A stretch of 36,173 bases of DNA from an uncultured Prevotellaceae bacterium (GTDB taxonomy: Bacteria; Bacteroidota; Bacteroidia; Bacteroidales; Bacteroidaceae). This document shows, piece after piece, positions 1 through 9,177 of this stretch. Under the pieces are notes generated by a model that saw only the letters and a program-made list of their open reading frames with translations, did no database searches and had not been told where the DNA came from. The DNA lies in assembly GCA_900320255.1 (NCBI GenBank), contig ONRS01000056.1:1-36173 (forward strand), written 5' to 3'. Both the position numbers and the translations under genes were made by a program. Every line of letters begins with the position of its first letter. Within the stretch, counting starts at the first letter, position 1.

Positions 1-1
1 G

Positions 2-3000
2 GGTACTGTATCTGATGCTGAGGGACCGGTCATCGGTGCCACGGTAACAGAGAAGGGTAACCCCAGTAACGGTGTGATTACCGACATTGACGGTAACTAT
101 TCTATTAATGTGAAGCCCGGTGCTACGCTGGTTATCACGTACGTGGGCTTTGTGACGCAGGAAATTCCTGTTGGTGACCGTTCAGTGATTAACGTTACGC
201 TGGTTGAGGACAGCGAATCACTGGATGAAGTAGTTGTCATTGGTTATGGTACCATGAAGAAGAAGCTGGTTACCGGAGCCACTGTTCAGGTAAAGGGTGA
301 TGAAATCGCCAAACTGAACACTACTAATGCTCTTGAAGCTATGCAGTCAAGCACTCCTGGTGTACAGATTACCCAGAGTTCTGCTCAGCCTGGTAAGGGC
401 TACAAGGTTTACATCCGTGGTATCGGTACCACAGGTAATTCTACACCTCTTTATGTAATAGACGGTGTAGCCGGTGGTAACCTTGACGGTATTAACCCGA
501 ATGACATTGAGAGCATTGACATTCTGAAGGATGCTGCTTCTGCTGCCATCTACGGTGCCCGTGCTGCCAACGGTGTGATTCTGGTAACTACCAAGCAGGG
601 TAAGGCTGGTAAGATTGAGATTAACTATAATGGTGCTATAGGTTGGTCAAACGCCTACAAGCGTCCGCAGTTGCTCAATGCAAAGCAGTATATGACCATC
701 TTTGACGAGTACACCTTCAATACTTCCGGTACGAAGCTGAACTGGGCTAATTATGTTCCTGCTGACATTCTGGAGAAGGTGAACAAAGGCTGGGAAGGTA
801 CTGACTGGTGGGGAGCATTCGAGAACAAGAATGCTGTTCAGCATAACCATTCTGTAACCCTGACCGGTGGTTCTGACCGCTCGAAGTTCGCTATGTCTTA
901 CACCTACACTGGTAACGAAGGTATCATGGGTGCTGACATGGCTTCTTACTACAAGCGTCACACCATCCGCGTTAACAGCGACCACGTACTCTTGAGGGCT
1001 AAGGACTTTGATGCCATCACCATCGGTGAGAACATATCTATCGGCTATAACAAGAGTCACGACCTGGCTGAGGACGGCATGTACTGGAGCTACATCCACA
1101 GTCTACTCCAGACCACACCGCTGCTGCCGCAGTATGCTGATAATGGCGATATCTATTTCTATCAGAATCTTGACGATACCCCCGCTTACGGTCAGGGTTG
1201 GAACCCGGGTCTGTTCAACAACCCATGGGAGAACCTTACCAAGGGTGGCTTCAACTCGTTGGCTGAGAGCCGCAACATTAATACCAGTGCTACGGCATTC
1301 CTGGTTATTCAGCCTATCAAGGGTCTGAGACTCCGTTCACAGTTCAACTACAACTGGGGTTCTGGCTCATATCGTAACTTTGGTATGCCGCGTGCCGTAT
1401 CAGAAGGTACTGGTGTAACGAAGTCTTACAGCGTCAGCCAGAGTGCTTGGTTGAATACTTCTTTCTCTATTGAGAATACCCTTACTTATGATCTTCCTAT
1501 CCTGAATGGTCACAAGATCAGCGCCATGGTTGGTCAGAGCTACCAGAGCAGTGCCTGGAGCTTCAACGTAGGTGGATCTAACAAGGTTGCTTACGGCGAA
1601 CAGCTGGCAACACTGAAGGATTGGGATTCTGCTTACCTGTCGAACCTCAAGCTGGTAAGTGCTACCGATGCTTCCCTGACCGGTAACCCCAATGACGAAG
1701 AGTACCTTGCTTCTTGGTTTGGTCGTGTAACTTGGGACTACAATGAGAAATACATGGCTACTGTAACAATGCGTTATGATGGTTCAAGTATCTTTGCCGA
1801 TGGTCACCGCTGGGGCTTCTTCCCCTCTGTATCTGCAGGTTGGGTTATCAGCAACGAGCCGTTCATGGAGAAGACCAGAAGTTGGATGGACTTCTTTAAG
1901 ATCCGTGCTTCTTGGGGTCAGAACGGTAACTGCTCAATTGCTAAGTACCAGTATCTTGCAACTATCGCTATGTCAAGCGACGCTGGCGACAATGGTTACA
2001 AGTTCGGTTCTGACATGAATACTTCTACGGCTGGTACTCCTCATACCGGTGCATACGCTAACATCGTACCGAATGCAGATCTCACTTGGGAGACTTCTGA
2101 GCAGCTCGACTTTGGTTTCGACGCCCGTTTCCTCAATAACCGTCTGGGTGTCAACTTCGACTGGTATAAGAAGACAACGAAGGACTGGCTGATTACAGGT
2201 CCGCAGATTGCTATCTACGGTACTAACCCTGCTGCCATCAATGGTGGTGACGTGCAGAATACCGGTATTGAGCTCGCTCTCTCTTGGAACGACAGAATTG
2301 GTAAGGACTTCAGCTACAATGCAAGTGTAAACTTTGCTACGAATAAGAACAAGGTAACCCGTATTGCTAACCAGAACCACTACATCAATGGTAATGGTGG
2401 CGTGCTCTCACAGGGAACTGAGTACATCTTCCGTGCTGAGGAAGGCAAGCCCATTGGCTACTTCTATGGTATGTCATACAGTGGCATCTGGCAGAACCAG
2501 GAGCAGATTGATGCTGCACGTACAGCAGGCAAGGCTGTTCTTGACAACGCACAGCCCGGTGACTGCATCTGGGACGACTGGAATGGTGATGGTGTGATTA
2601 CCTACGCAGAAGGTGATAATTGCGACCGCCACGAGATTGGTAATCCTAACCCCGATGTAACCCTCGGTGTGAACCTCGGTCTCGAATGGAGAGGACTTGA
2701 CTTCTCTGTCAATGGTGCAGGTGCATTTGGTCAGCAGATTATGCGTTCTTACCGTTCATTCGGTGATGACCCCGACCAGAACTATGATACCACTATCCTG
2801 AATCGTTGGCATGGTGAGGGTACTTCTAACACCCAGCCGCGTATCTCAGCTACTGGTCACCAGAACACCATCTGGATTTCTAACCGTTACATGGAGAATG
2901 CTGGTTTCTTCAAGATCAAGGCCATTACGCTTGGCTACGACTTCAAGAACGTGTGGAAGTCTTGCCCGTTCCAGCAGCTCCGCTTCTATGTTCAGGCTCA

Positions 3001-3145
3001 GAACCTCGTCACATTCACCAAATATACCGGTCTCGATCCTGAGGTGGGTTCATCAGGTGGTGCACAAGGTTGGGCATCTGGTATTGACCTTGGTCTTTAT
3101 CCAACAGCTCGTACCTACCTGGTTGGTGCTAGTATCAAATTCTAA
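2..3145 (+). CDS. SusC-family TonB-dependent outer-membrane transporter, 5' end outside window
   Basis: The reading frame is open from base 2, so the signal peptide and true start lie upstream; 1047 residues are visible. The visible N-terminus is the end of a carboxypeptidase-regulatory-like beta-sandwich domain (GPVIGATVTEKG, later YVGFVTQEI). A SusC plug follows with EVVVIGYGT, PLYVIDGV and IDILKDAASAAIYGARAANG, then a long beta-barrel ending in YLVGASIKF, the usual aromatic C-terminus of an outer-membrane barrel. Proteins of this family import oligosaccharides or peptides across the outer membrane using TonB energy, with a SusD lid. The susD gene starts 46 bases downstream, so they are surely one transcription unit. 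The substrate cannot be read from sequence; no surface endoglycanase or peptidase is encoded on the same strand next to it. Confidence 0.97.
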   Translation, partial: GTVSDAEGPVIGATVTEKGNPSNGVITDIDGNYSINVKPGATLVITYVGFVTQEIPVGDRSVINVTLVEDSESLDEVVVIGYGTMKKKLVTGATVQVKGDEIAKLNTTNALEAMQSSTPGVQITQSSAQPGKGYKVYIRGIGTTGNSTPLYVIDGVAGGNLDGINPNDIESIDILKDAASAAIYGARAANGVILVTTKQGKAGKIEINYNGAIGWSNAYKRPQLLNAKQYMTIFDEYTFNTSGTKLNWANYVPADILEKVNKGWEGTDWWGAFENKNAVQHNHSVTLTGGSDRSKFAMSYTYTGNEGIMGADMASYYKRHTIRVNSDHVLLRAKDFDAITIGENISIGYNKSHDLAEDGMYWSYIHSLLQTTPLLPQYADNGDIYFYQNLDDTPAYGQGWNPGLFNNPWENLTKGGFNSLAESRNINTSATAFLVIQPIKGLRLRSQFNYNWGSGSYRNFGMPRAVSEGTGVTKSYSVSQSAWLNTSFSIENTLTYDLPILNGHKISAMVGQSYQSSAWSFNVGGSNKVAYGEQLATLKDWDSAYLSNLKLVSATDASLTGNPNDEEYLASWFGRVTWDYNEKYMATVTMRYDGSSIFADGHRWGFFPSVSAGWVISNEPFMEKTRSWMDFFKIRASWGQNGNCSIAKYQYLATIAMSSDAGDNGYKFGSDMNTSTAGTPHTGAYANIVPNADLTWETSEQLDFGFDARFLNNRLGVNFDWYKKTTKDWLITGPQIAIYGTNPAAINGGDVQNTGIELALSWNDRIGKDFSYNASVNFATNKNKVTRIANQNHYINGNGGVLSQGTEYIFRAEEGKPIGYFYGMSYSGIWQNQEQIDAARTAGKAVLDNAQPGDCIWDDWNGDGVITYAEGDNCDRHEIGNPNPDVTLGVNLGLEWRGLDFSVNGAGAFGQQIMRSYRSFGDDPDQNYDTTILNRWHGEGTSNTQPRISATGHQNTIWISNRYMENAGFFKIKAITLGYDFKNVWKSCPFQQLRFYVQAQNLVTFTKYTGLDPEVGSSGGAQGWASGIDLGLYPTARTYLVGASIKF

Positions 3146-3175
3146 AATTGAAAAATTGAAGAATTGAAAAATTGT
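3144..3175. repeat. Octamer repeat in the susC-susD spacer
   Basis: Four consecutive 8-base units (AAAATTGA, AAAATTGA, AGAATTGA, AAAATTGT) begin at the susC stop codon and fill most of the 45-base spacer before susD. The unit length is constant although the letters drift. This is the first of several short-period arrays in spacers of this window. Confidence 0.75.
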
Positions 3176-3190
3176 AAAAGAATTAAAGTT

Positions 3191-5086
3191 ATGAAGAAAT
3201 ATATTTTATCATCGTTAGCTGTTCTGTCAGCAGCAACTTTGTTTACGTCTTGTAATGACGCGCTGGATACCGATCCGCGTGTGACCGAGATGACGCAGGC
3301 TACTTTCCCTGGCAAGCCGGGAGACGTTGAGGCTTTGAATGCAGCAACCTACAGTATCATGAATGCCATGGGTGGCGGCGACTCTGATAACCAGAATCCC
3401 TTCTACTGGTGGGAGATTATGTCAGATAACTGCTACGGTAGTGGTGGCTTGCAGGACAACAAGGTGAAGTCTCTTCATCACCTTGTAGAGATGAGTGTCA
3501 ACCAGTATGAGCAGACGTTCATTCTTCTTTATGGTGGTATCTCTCGTGCCAATAACCAGATTGAGACCATTGACAATGTGCCCTGGTCTGAAAAGGAGAA
3601 GAGCCAGCGTAACCAGCTTCTTGGTGAGGGTTACTTCATGCGCGGCCTCTACACCTTATGGCTCACCCAGCTGTATGGCGATGTGCCCCTGATTACCTCT
3701 ACCACTATTACTCCTGAGATGGAGAAGCAGGCAAGTGCCGAGGATGTTATCTATCCGCAGATTCTCTCTGACTTCGTGTCGGGTATGAACCTGATGGGTA
3801 CTGAAACTGGTCGTGGTGACGGTCATGCCAACAAGTATGTGGCTGAAGCTTTCATTGCCCGTGCATATATGTTCTGGGCCGGCTTCTATAAGAATGTCAG
3901 CGAGCTGGCTTCTGGTTCTGCTCCCGCTATGGAGCTTGTAGAGCAGGAAGGCTGCGCTGGTGGTTCTCTTTCTCAGGCTGATGTTGTCAACTACCTGAAG
4001 GATATTATCAATAATGGTGGCTACAAGCTCTGCCCGGATTTCCGTTCACTCTGGCAGTACTCTAATAGTAAACTGTGGGATGAGGCTCACGATGGTGAAG
4101 GACATGCTTATGCCTTCATTGCCGACATGGACCGTAACAACTGCTTCGACATGCCTGGCATGGGTAACGGAAACACTGAGGAGATCTTCCAGATTCAGTT
4201 TATGAATGCTTCTAAGTGGGCCATCGGCGGTACCTATTCTAACCCTCGTATGTATTCGAACTATATTTCAGTGTTCTGGGGACTTCGTAATGGTGCTTCC
4301 AATCAGAATGGTGACCGTAACCTGACTTATCCGTTCAACCAGGGTTGGGGCCAGGGAACTCCTTCTTGCAACCTCTGGGATGACTGGACAGATGCAGAGA
4401 GAAGAGGTGGCTATACTGACATCCGTAAGCTCGGTTCTATGATTGACCTCGAGAATGAGCTCGCAAGCTATACCTTCGAGAAGGATGACTGCGAAGAGTC
4501 TGGTTATGCAGTGAAGAAGTATGCTGAGGTTAACCTCGATGCTTGTGCTGCTAACAACGACACATGGTGGTCACAGTGTGAGGGTTATACCAGCAGCTCA
4601 CTTGACAACAAGATGCAGGGTGACCACTTCGAAGACTTCTACCTGATGCGTTATGCTGACGTTCTGCTGATGGCTACCGAGTTGACTGGTGATCCTTCAT
4701 ACATGAACCAGGTTCAGGCCCGTGCCGGTGTTCCTCAGACAGGTTATTCTCTGAAGGCTGTTCAGGACGAGCGCCGTTGGGAGTTCGCTTTCGAGGGACT
4801 TCGTTTCAACGATATGCGTCGTTGGACAGGCAACCATCCCAGCGAGACCTCTTACGCTCCTGCAGCTCTGCAGGCTCAGGCTGGTAAGAAGATTGTCTGC
4901 CTCGGCGATAAGTCTAACAAGCGTACGATGCAGCACATGACCTGCTCATGGGCTAAGCGCTACGTTGCTACTAACGGTTTCCTGGCTAAGCCGCAGGCTC
5001 AGATTACGCTGATGAACGGTAATCTTGAACAGAACCCTGGTTGGGATGCTGCTGATGCTGAAACACAGTATAAAGTACTTTATTAA
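3191..5086 (+). CDS. SusD/RagB-family nutrient-binding outer-membrane lipoprotein
   Basis: This 631-residue protein is the surface lipoprotein partner of the upstream SusC. The ATG at 3191 is chosen because it opens a clean lipoprotein signal (MKKYILSSLAVLSAATLFTSC, lipobox ending at Cys21). An in-frame ATG at 3164 would only add nine charged residues in front of it and lies inside the octamer repeat. SusD features include an N-terminal TPR-like helical region (RNQLLGEGYFMRGLYTLWL), the segment FEDFYLMRYADVLLMATEL, and the C-terminal ERRWEFAFEGLRFNDMRRW characteristic of the family. SusD acts as a hinged lid over the SusC barrel and binds the ligand. It is followed after 39 bases by a third lipoprotein gene. 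Confidence 0.96.
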   Translation: MKKYILSSLAVLSAATLFTSCNDALDTDPRVTEMTQATFPGKPGDVEALNAATYSIMNAMGGGDSDNQNPFYWWEIMSDNCYGSGGLQDNKVKSLHHLVEMSVNQYEQTFILLYGGISRANNQIETIDNVPWSEKEKSQRNQLLGEGYFMRGLYTLWLTQLYGDVPLITSTTITPEMEKQASAEDVIYPQILSDFVSGMNLMGTETGRGDGHANKYVAEAFIARAYMFWAGFYKNVSELASGSAPAMELVEQEGCAGGSLSQADVVNYLKDIINNGGYKLCPDFRSLWQYSNSKLWDEAHDGEGHAYAFIADMDRNNCFDMPGMGNGNTEEIFQIQFMNASKWAIGGTYSNPRMYSNYISVFWGLRNGASNQNGDRNLTYPFNQGWGQGTPSCNLWDDWTDAERRGGYTDIRKLGSMIDLENELASYTFEKDDCEESGYAVKKYAEVNLDACAANNDTWWSQCEGYTSSSLDNKMQGDHFEDFYLMRYADVLLMATELTGDPSYMNQVQARAGVPQTGYSLKAVQDERRWEFAFEGLRFNDMRRWTGNHPSETSYAPAALQAQAGKKIVCLGDKSNKRTMQHMTCSWAKRYVATNGFLAKPQAQITLMNGNLEQNPGWDAADAETQYKVLY

Positions 5087-5108
5087 AATTAAAGTAATAA
5101 ATTTAAAA

Positions 5109-5124
5109 AGTTAAAGAGTTAAAG
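5109..5124. repeat. Octamer repeat ahead of the third lipoprotein gene
   Basis: Two perfect copies of AGTTAAAG sit directly before the ATG at 5126, preceded by looser AT-rich relatives. It occupies the same place as the octamers between susC and susD. Confidence 0.6.
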
Positions 5125-5125
5125 T

Positions 5126-5863
5126 ATGAAAAAGATATTTTTGTTTATTGCTGCGGTTTGTGCGCTTGTAGCTTGCGATCCTACTCATGAGGATATCGGC
5201 AATGCCGGTCACATCTCTCTTGACGAGCTCAAGGCGAAGACCAGTGTCACTGTTGACAAGGCAGCCGATGGCCAGAATGGCAACGTTATTTCCTGTCAGA
5301 CCTTAGCCCCAGTTAATGCAAAGTGGGACATTGGTGGCAAGGAGTTCATCAGCAATTATGCAAAGAAGAAGATGAAGCTTGGTGATTACAAAGTCATCCT
5401 CACTGCTATTTGTGCCGATGGTACAGAACTGACAGCAGAATATCCTGTCAGCTGTCAGACCATTACTGACCCGCTTACTAAGTACTGGATTTATGGTGAG
5501 GATCCCGCAGTGGAAGCACCCTTCAGCCCCGGAGCATGGGACGCTGCTGCTATGCGTTTCAGCTCAACGGAAGGTGCTCACTTCCCCACTATTTCTGACG
5601 ATGTCTATTTCGGACTGAAGACGCTCATCATCGATGTTTCAGATGCCAGCCCCGACTGTAAGGCTCGTATCATGAATGGTTGGTGGAGTGCCCGCTACGA
5701 TGACGACCAAGACGTTGAAGTGAAGAGCGGTTTGTGGGAAATCCAGATTACCGAGAAAATGGCAAAGGACTGCGCAAAGGGTAACGGTGGTGAAGGTAAG
5801 GACCTTGACCTCATGCTTACCTCTGGTTCTTGCACCATCAATTCTGTATATTATGAGGAATAA
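5126..5863 (+). CDS. Small surface lipoprotein accompanying SusC/SusD
   Basis: This 245-residue protein begins with a lipoprotein signal (MKKIFLFIAAVCALVAC, lipobox Cys17). The rest has no motif I can name with certainty. A middle segment (KKMKLGDYKVILTAICADG) reads like a beta-sandwich or PKD-type strand pattern, and the last third is rich in Trp and Asp. Third genes of SusCD loci are usually surface-exposed accessory lipoproteins (SusE/SusF position) that bind ligand or dock on the SusCD complex. By that context it is probably an accessory binding protein, but the family is not assigned. A hairpin follows the stop. Confidence 0.85.
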   Translation: MKKIFLFIAAVCALVACDPTHEDIGNAGHISLDELKAKTSVTVDKAADGQNGNVISCQTLAPVNAKWDIGGKEFISNYAKKKMKLGDYKVILTAICADGTELTAEYPVSCQTITDPLTKYWIYGEDPAVEAPFSPGAWDAAAMRFSSTEGAHFPTISDDVYFGLKTLIIDVSDASPDCKARIMNGWWSARYDDDQDVEVKSGLWEIQITEKMAKDCAKGNGGEGKDLDLMLTSGSCTINSVYYEE

Positions 5864-5889
5864 TCATTCCTTATAGGTATAATTCTAAT

Positions 5890-5920
5890 GGGCTGGCTCA
5901 ACGAAAATGGGCCAGCCCTT
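5890..5920 (+). terminator. Hairpin after the SusCD lipoprotein genes
   Basis: GGGCTGGC at 5890-5897 pairs perfectly with GCCAGCCC at 5911-5918, leaving a 13-base loop. A short TTTAAA follows rather than a long T run, so termination may be partial. The next gene starts 13 bases after the hairpin and no TAnnTTTG promoter is visible in the 69-base gap. Attenuated read-through into the membrane-protein genes is therefore plausible. Confidence 0.6.
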
Positions 5921-5932
5921 TAAACCTTAAAA

Positions 5933-7672
5933 ATGACGACACAAAGTAAAGTTTCTATTTCCGTCCTCTGTGTAAGCCTTTTCGCTTTCATTGCGTTTGT
6001 TGTATATGTATTGTACATCAATCAAGAGGTACTTTATACGGCTCATGAACGTTCTGAATTTCTTTTTGGCAGCCCCTTTTTCCTTCGATTAATAGCTAAG
6101 CCCTTCGGCCTGATGCAGTATGTGGGCGCCTGGCTCACACAACTCTTCTATTATCCGGCCTTGGGCGGAGGCGTGTTGGTGGCTATCTGGGCGCTTATAG
6201 TCCTTGTGGGTGTCAAGGCTTTCCGGTTACAGGCAGGCGCCTCTGCGCTGATGCTCTTGCCTGTAGCCTGTCTGCTCACTTCCATAGTCGATCTTGGCTA
6301 TTGGATTTATGTATCCACCATCCGAGGCTATTGGTTCTCACAGTCGTTAGGCTACCTTGTCATGTTGCTGCTCTTGTGGGCAGCTCGTAGTACCCCGCGC
6401 AAATGGCATCTTGCATGGTATGTGCTGGGATTTCTCCTCTATCCCGTTTTGGGGTGGTTTGCCTTGCTCTTTGTCATATGCCTCTTACTTATTGAAAAAC
6501 CCAGTTGGCGTGAACTGGCAGGTTTTGTCCTGCTTCTCTTTACCGTAGGCATCTGGCATACTCAGCTGTATTCGAACTTGAAGTTCGACGACGTGATGCT
6601 GGCAGGCTTGCCGCGCTTTGAAACTCCCAGTGACATCACCCCACATCTTTCCATCCCGTTCTGGGTGCTTGGTGCTGTCTCTGTACTCATTCCCTTATGT
6701 GCACGTTTCCTGACCAAGTGGTTTGTTCCCGTGCTGTGTGCTGTAGCAGGTATCGTCTTTACTTGTTCGTCCATGTTTTACGACCGTAACTATATTGACG
6801 AGATGCGCATGGTGCGCTATGCTTCTGATGACAATTGGAAGGAGGTCCTTCGTTTGTCAGCAGAGCACCCCAAGCCAACCACCACGATGGTGTTTCTCAA
6901 GAATATTGCCTTGATGAACGAGGGCGGCCTGCTTGACCGTTCGTTCAAGATGGGCAACAGCGCAGAAAACATTTACAACCCCGATTCAGTCCATGTCTCG
7001 CTGTTGGACATCGCATCGCCGCTGGTCTATTACAACTACGGCATGTTGAATGAAGCCATCCGTCTGAGTTACGAGAATGGCATACAGGCAGGTTTCTCGC
7101 CTTTCTATCTGAAGATGCTCTCCCGCTGCTCTCAGGCAACAGGAGAAGAAAGGCTGGTAAAACGCTATACCGGTCTGGTGAATCATCACCTGTTCTATCG
7201 CGACTGGCGGCCTGCACCGGTCTCACCAAAGATCATTGAACTTTCCAAATCCTACCCCGATGAGCTTACGGGCGTTGAGAATAGTGACAGTTATATTGTT
7301 AACAGTATCAGTCTCTGGTATGAGTCCAATAGTAAACTGACTTCAGAACAGGCTTTGCTCTATTCCATGTTACGTTGCGACTCCCGCCGTTTCTGGGCGT
7401 CGCTGCATAACTACGTGGCGTTGCACATGAACGAGCAGTTCCCTGTCGAAGCACAAGAGGCCTATATCCTGTTTATTGACAAGGCCCCTGAAGAGAAACG
7501 GATGATGCTACCCGTCGAACAGGCTGTTTACGACCGCTATAAAAAGTTCTGGGAGACCCTTGAACACCAGGCTAAGCCTGGAATGAAACTGGAGGATGTA
7601 GGCGAGGGAATGCGTAAAGAATGGGGTGACACTTACTGGTGGTACAACCTCTTTGGACGAAAAATTTATTAA
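5933..7672 (+). CDS. Polytopic membrane protein with C-terminal helical domain, module copy 1 (DUF6057-like)
   Basis: This 579-residue protein has about eight hydrophobic segments in residues 10-280, including the runs around 12-30, 75-118, 130-186, 192-210 and 238-280. A soluble, probably helical-repeat C-terminal half follows. From memory it resembles the Bacteroidetes family DUF6057, whose function is unknown to me. Shared with the second copy at 9174 are the NWKEVLR-type helix after the last membrane span, the N-IALMNEGG-type segment and LFYRDW. Its stop codon overlaps the next start (TAATG), so the two genes are translationally coupled. The constant pairing with a CxxCH propeller lipoprotein suggests they work together in the envelope. 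Molecular role not inferred. Confidence 0.85.
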   Translation: MTTQSKVSISVLCVSLFAFIAFVVYVLYINQEVLYTAHERSEFLFGSPFFLRLIAKPFGLMQYVGAWLTQLFYYPALGGGVLVAIWALIVLVGVKAFRLQAGASALMLLPVACLLTSIVDLGYWIYVSTIRGYWFSQSLGYLVMLLLLWAARSTPRKWHLAWYVLGFLLYPVLGWFALLFVICLLLIEKPSWRELAGFVLLLFTVGIWHTQLYSNLKFDDVMLAGLPRFETPSDITPHLSIPFWVLGAVSVLIPLCARFLTKWFVPVLCAVAGIVFTCSSMFYDRNYIDEMRMVRYASDDNWKEVLRLSAEHPKPTTTMVFLKNIALMNEGGLLDRSFKMGNSAENIYNPDSVHVSLLDIASPLVYYNYGMLNEAIRLSYENGIQAGFSPFYLKMLSRCSQATGEERLVKRYTGLVNHHLFYRDWRPAPVSPKIIELSKSYPDELTGVENSDSYIVNSISLWYESNSKLTSEQALLYSMLRCDSRRFWASLHNYVALHMNEQFPVEAQEAYILFIDKAPEEKRMMLPVEQAVYDRYKKFWETLEHQAKPGMKLEDVGEGMRKEWGDTYWWYNLFGRKIY

Positions 7673-9177
7673 TGAATATGAAAGGAATGAAAACAAAACT
7701 GCTAATTATTGCCTTGTGTATCGGGTTACCGCTGCTCATGTCATCGTGTGTCAGTCACCCCGACGTGCCCTCTTCAGCCAAAGAGGCCAAGAGTCTGCCT
7801 GCCATATTCCCCGATTACTGTAATGTCACCGTGCCTTACAACATAGCCCCGCTCAACTTCATGCTTCCTGCTGACCAGTACGAAGCTTGTGTGGCACGTT
7901 TTACCACACCCGACGGCCAGCAGCAGACTTACGGTGACGGCGTGAAGGTGCAGATACCTGAGTCTGAGTGGCATGCCATGCTTGATGCCTCGAAGGGCAG
8001 AACCCTTAAAGTTGAGGTGTGGGGGAAAAGAGTGGAGAGTGGAGAGTGGATAGCGTTTGACCCGTTTGAAATACGCGTCGCCGAAGAGCCCATCGACGAG
8101 TACGTGTCGTATCGACTCATTGAGCCGTCGTATGTCGCATGGGACTTCATGGAAATAGCCCAGCGCAACGTCACTTCGTTCGAAGAGTCGCAAATCTTCA
8201 ACAACGAGATTACCTGTAACGACAGGGAGAAGGGCCAGTGCATCAATTGTCACAGCTATCAGAACTATAAGACTGACAATATGCTCTTTCACGTGCGCCT
8301 CTCGAATAGCGGTACCGTTATAGTCAACGACGGCAAAGTCTCGAAAGTCAATTTGAAGCGTGACTATACCATTTCTTCGGGTGTTTATCCTGCGTGGCAT
8401 CCTAAAGCCAAGCTGATAGCCTTCTCGACCAATAAGACGCGCCAGGCGTTTCATACGGCAAACCGCAACAAGCTTGAGGTTTACGATGAGGCCAGTGACC
8501 TTATTCTCTACGATGTAACGACCGACTCGGTAAGCGTTATCTGTGCTGACCCCGAGCTTCTGGAAGTCTATCCCACTTGGACGCCCGATGGCAAATATCT
8601 CTATTACTGCAAGTCCGTTCCGCTTCCCGAGGAGTTGCGCGACAAAGATATCAGATCTACCTTCGAGAAAGTGCAGTATAACCTTTATCGCCGTTCGTTC
8701 GACGTGGCGTCTCACCAGTTTGGTGAAGAGGAACTGGTCTATGATGCTGCATCTGAGAACAAGAGTGCTACCCTGCCACGTATCAGTCCCGATGGGCGTT
8801 ACCTGCTGTTTGCCAAGGGACAGTATGGCTGTTTCCATATCAGGCATCACGATGCAGACATCTTCTGCCTGCCATTGGCCGAAGACGCTTCTCCCGACGT
8901 CGATCTTTCCCTTTTGAACAGCGAAGGCTTCCAGGACAGCTACCCGTCCTGGTCGAGCAACGGCCGTTGGATCATGGTGGCCAGTCGTCGTGAAGATGGT
9001 AACTTCTGCCGTGTCTATTTCTCTTATTTTAACAATGGGAAAGTAGAAAAGGCCTTTATGCTGCCCCAGGAAGACCCCGAACAGAACACCTTCCTCCTGA
9101 AGAGCTATAACCGTCCGGAGTTCATGATTGAGCCAGTCCGAATCAGCGTCGATGAGTTTAGCAAGGTATTCCAATGA
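7672..9177 (+). CDS. TolB-like (PD40) beta-propeller lipoprotein with CxxCH haem motif, module copy 1
   Basis: About 501 residues. The start at 7672 overlaps the previous stop; in-frame ATGs at 7678 and 7687 (the latter preceded by AAAGGA) are also possible and all keep the lipoprotein signal ending LLMSSC. Four PD40/TolB-like blades are recognisable by their motifs: YPAWHPKAKLIAFSTN, YPTWTPDGKYLYY, LPRISPDGRYLLFAKG and YPSWSSNGRWIMVASRR. Before the propeller lies C190-I-N-C193-H194, a classic c-type haem attachment site, followed by NMLFHVR, which is conserved in copy 2 and may supply the distal ligand. The predicted product is an outer-membrane- or periplasm-facing lipoprotein with one covalent haem. 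Three AGAGTGG heptamers (8029-8049) encode part of KRVESGEW. The end overlaps the next gene by ATGA. Confidence 0.88.
   Translation: MNMKGMKTKLLIIALCIGLPLLMSSCVSHPDVPSSAKEAKSLPAIFPDYCNVTVPYNIAPLNFMLPADQYEACVARFTTPDGQQQTYGDGVKVQIPESEWHAMLDASKGRTLKVEVWGKRVESGEWIAFDPFEIRVAEEPIDEYVSYRLIEPSYVAWDFMEIAQRNVTSFEESQIFNNEITCNDREKGQCINCHSYQNYKTDNMLFHVRLSNSGTVIVNDGKVSKVNLKRDYTISSGVYPAWHPKAKLIAFSTNKTRQAFHTANRNKLEVYDEASDLILYDVTTDSVSVICADPELLEVYPTWTPDGKYLYYCKSVPLPEELRDKDIRSTFEKVQYNLYRRSFDVASHQFGEEELVYDAASENKSATLPRISPDGRYLLFAKGQYGCFHIRHHDADIFCLPLAEDASPDVDLSLLNSEGFQDSYPSWSSNGRWIMVASRREDGNFCRVYFSYFNNGKVEKAFMLPQEDPEQNTFLLKSYNRPEFMIEPVRISVDEFSKVFQ

Noticed and set aside
8029-8049. Three AGAGTGG heptamers in the first propeller gene as a separate array feature
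   Set aside because: The tract is only 21 bases and could be chance. Noted in the gene entry as a weak member of the heptamer pattern.
7774-9174. Long open frame (466 codons) on the minus strand
   Set aside because: It is fully antisense to the propeller gene, whose lipobox, CxxCH and blade motifs are clear. The antisense product has no recognisable motif.
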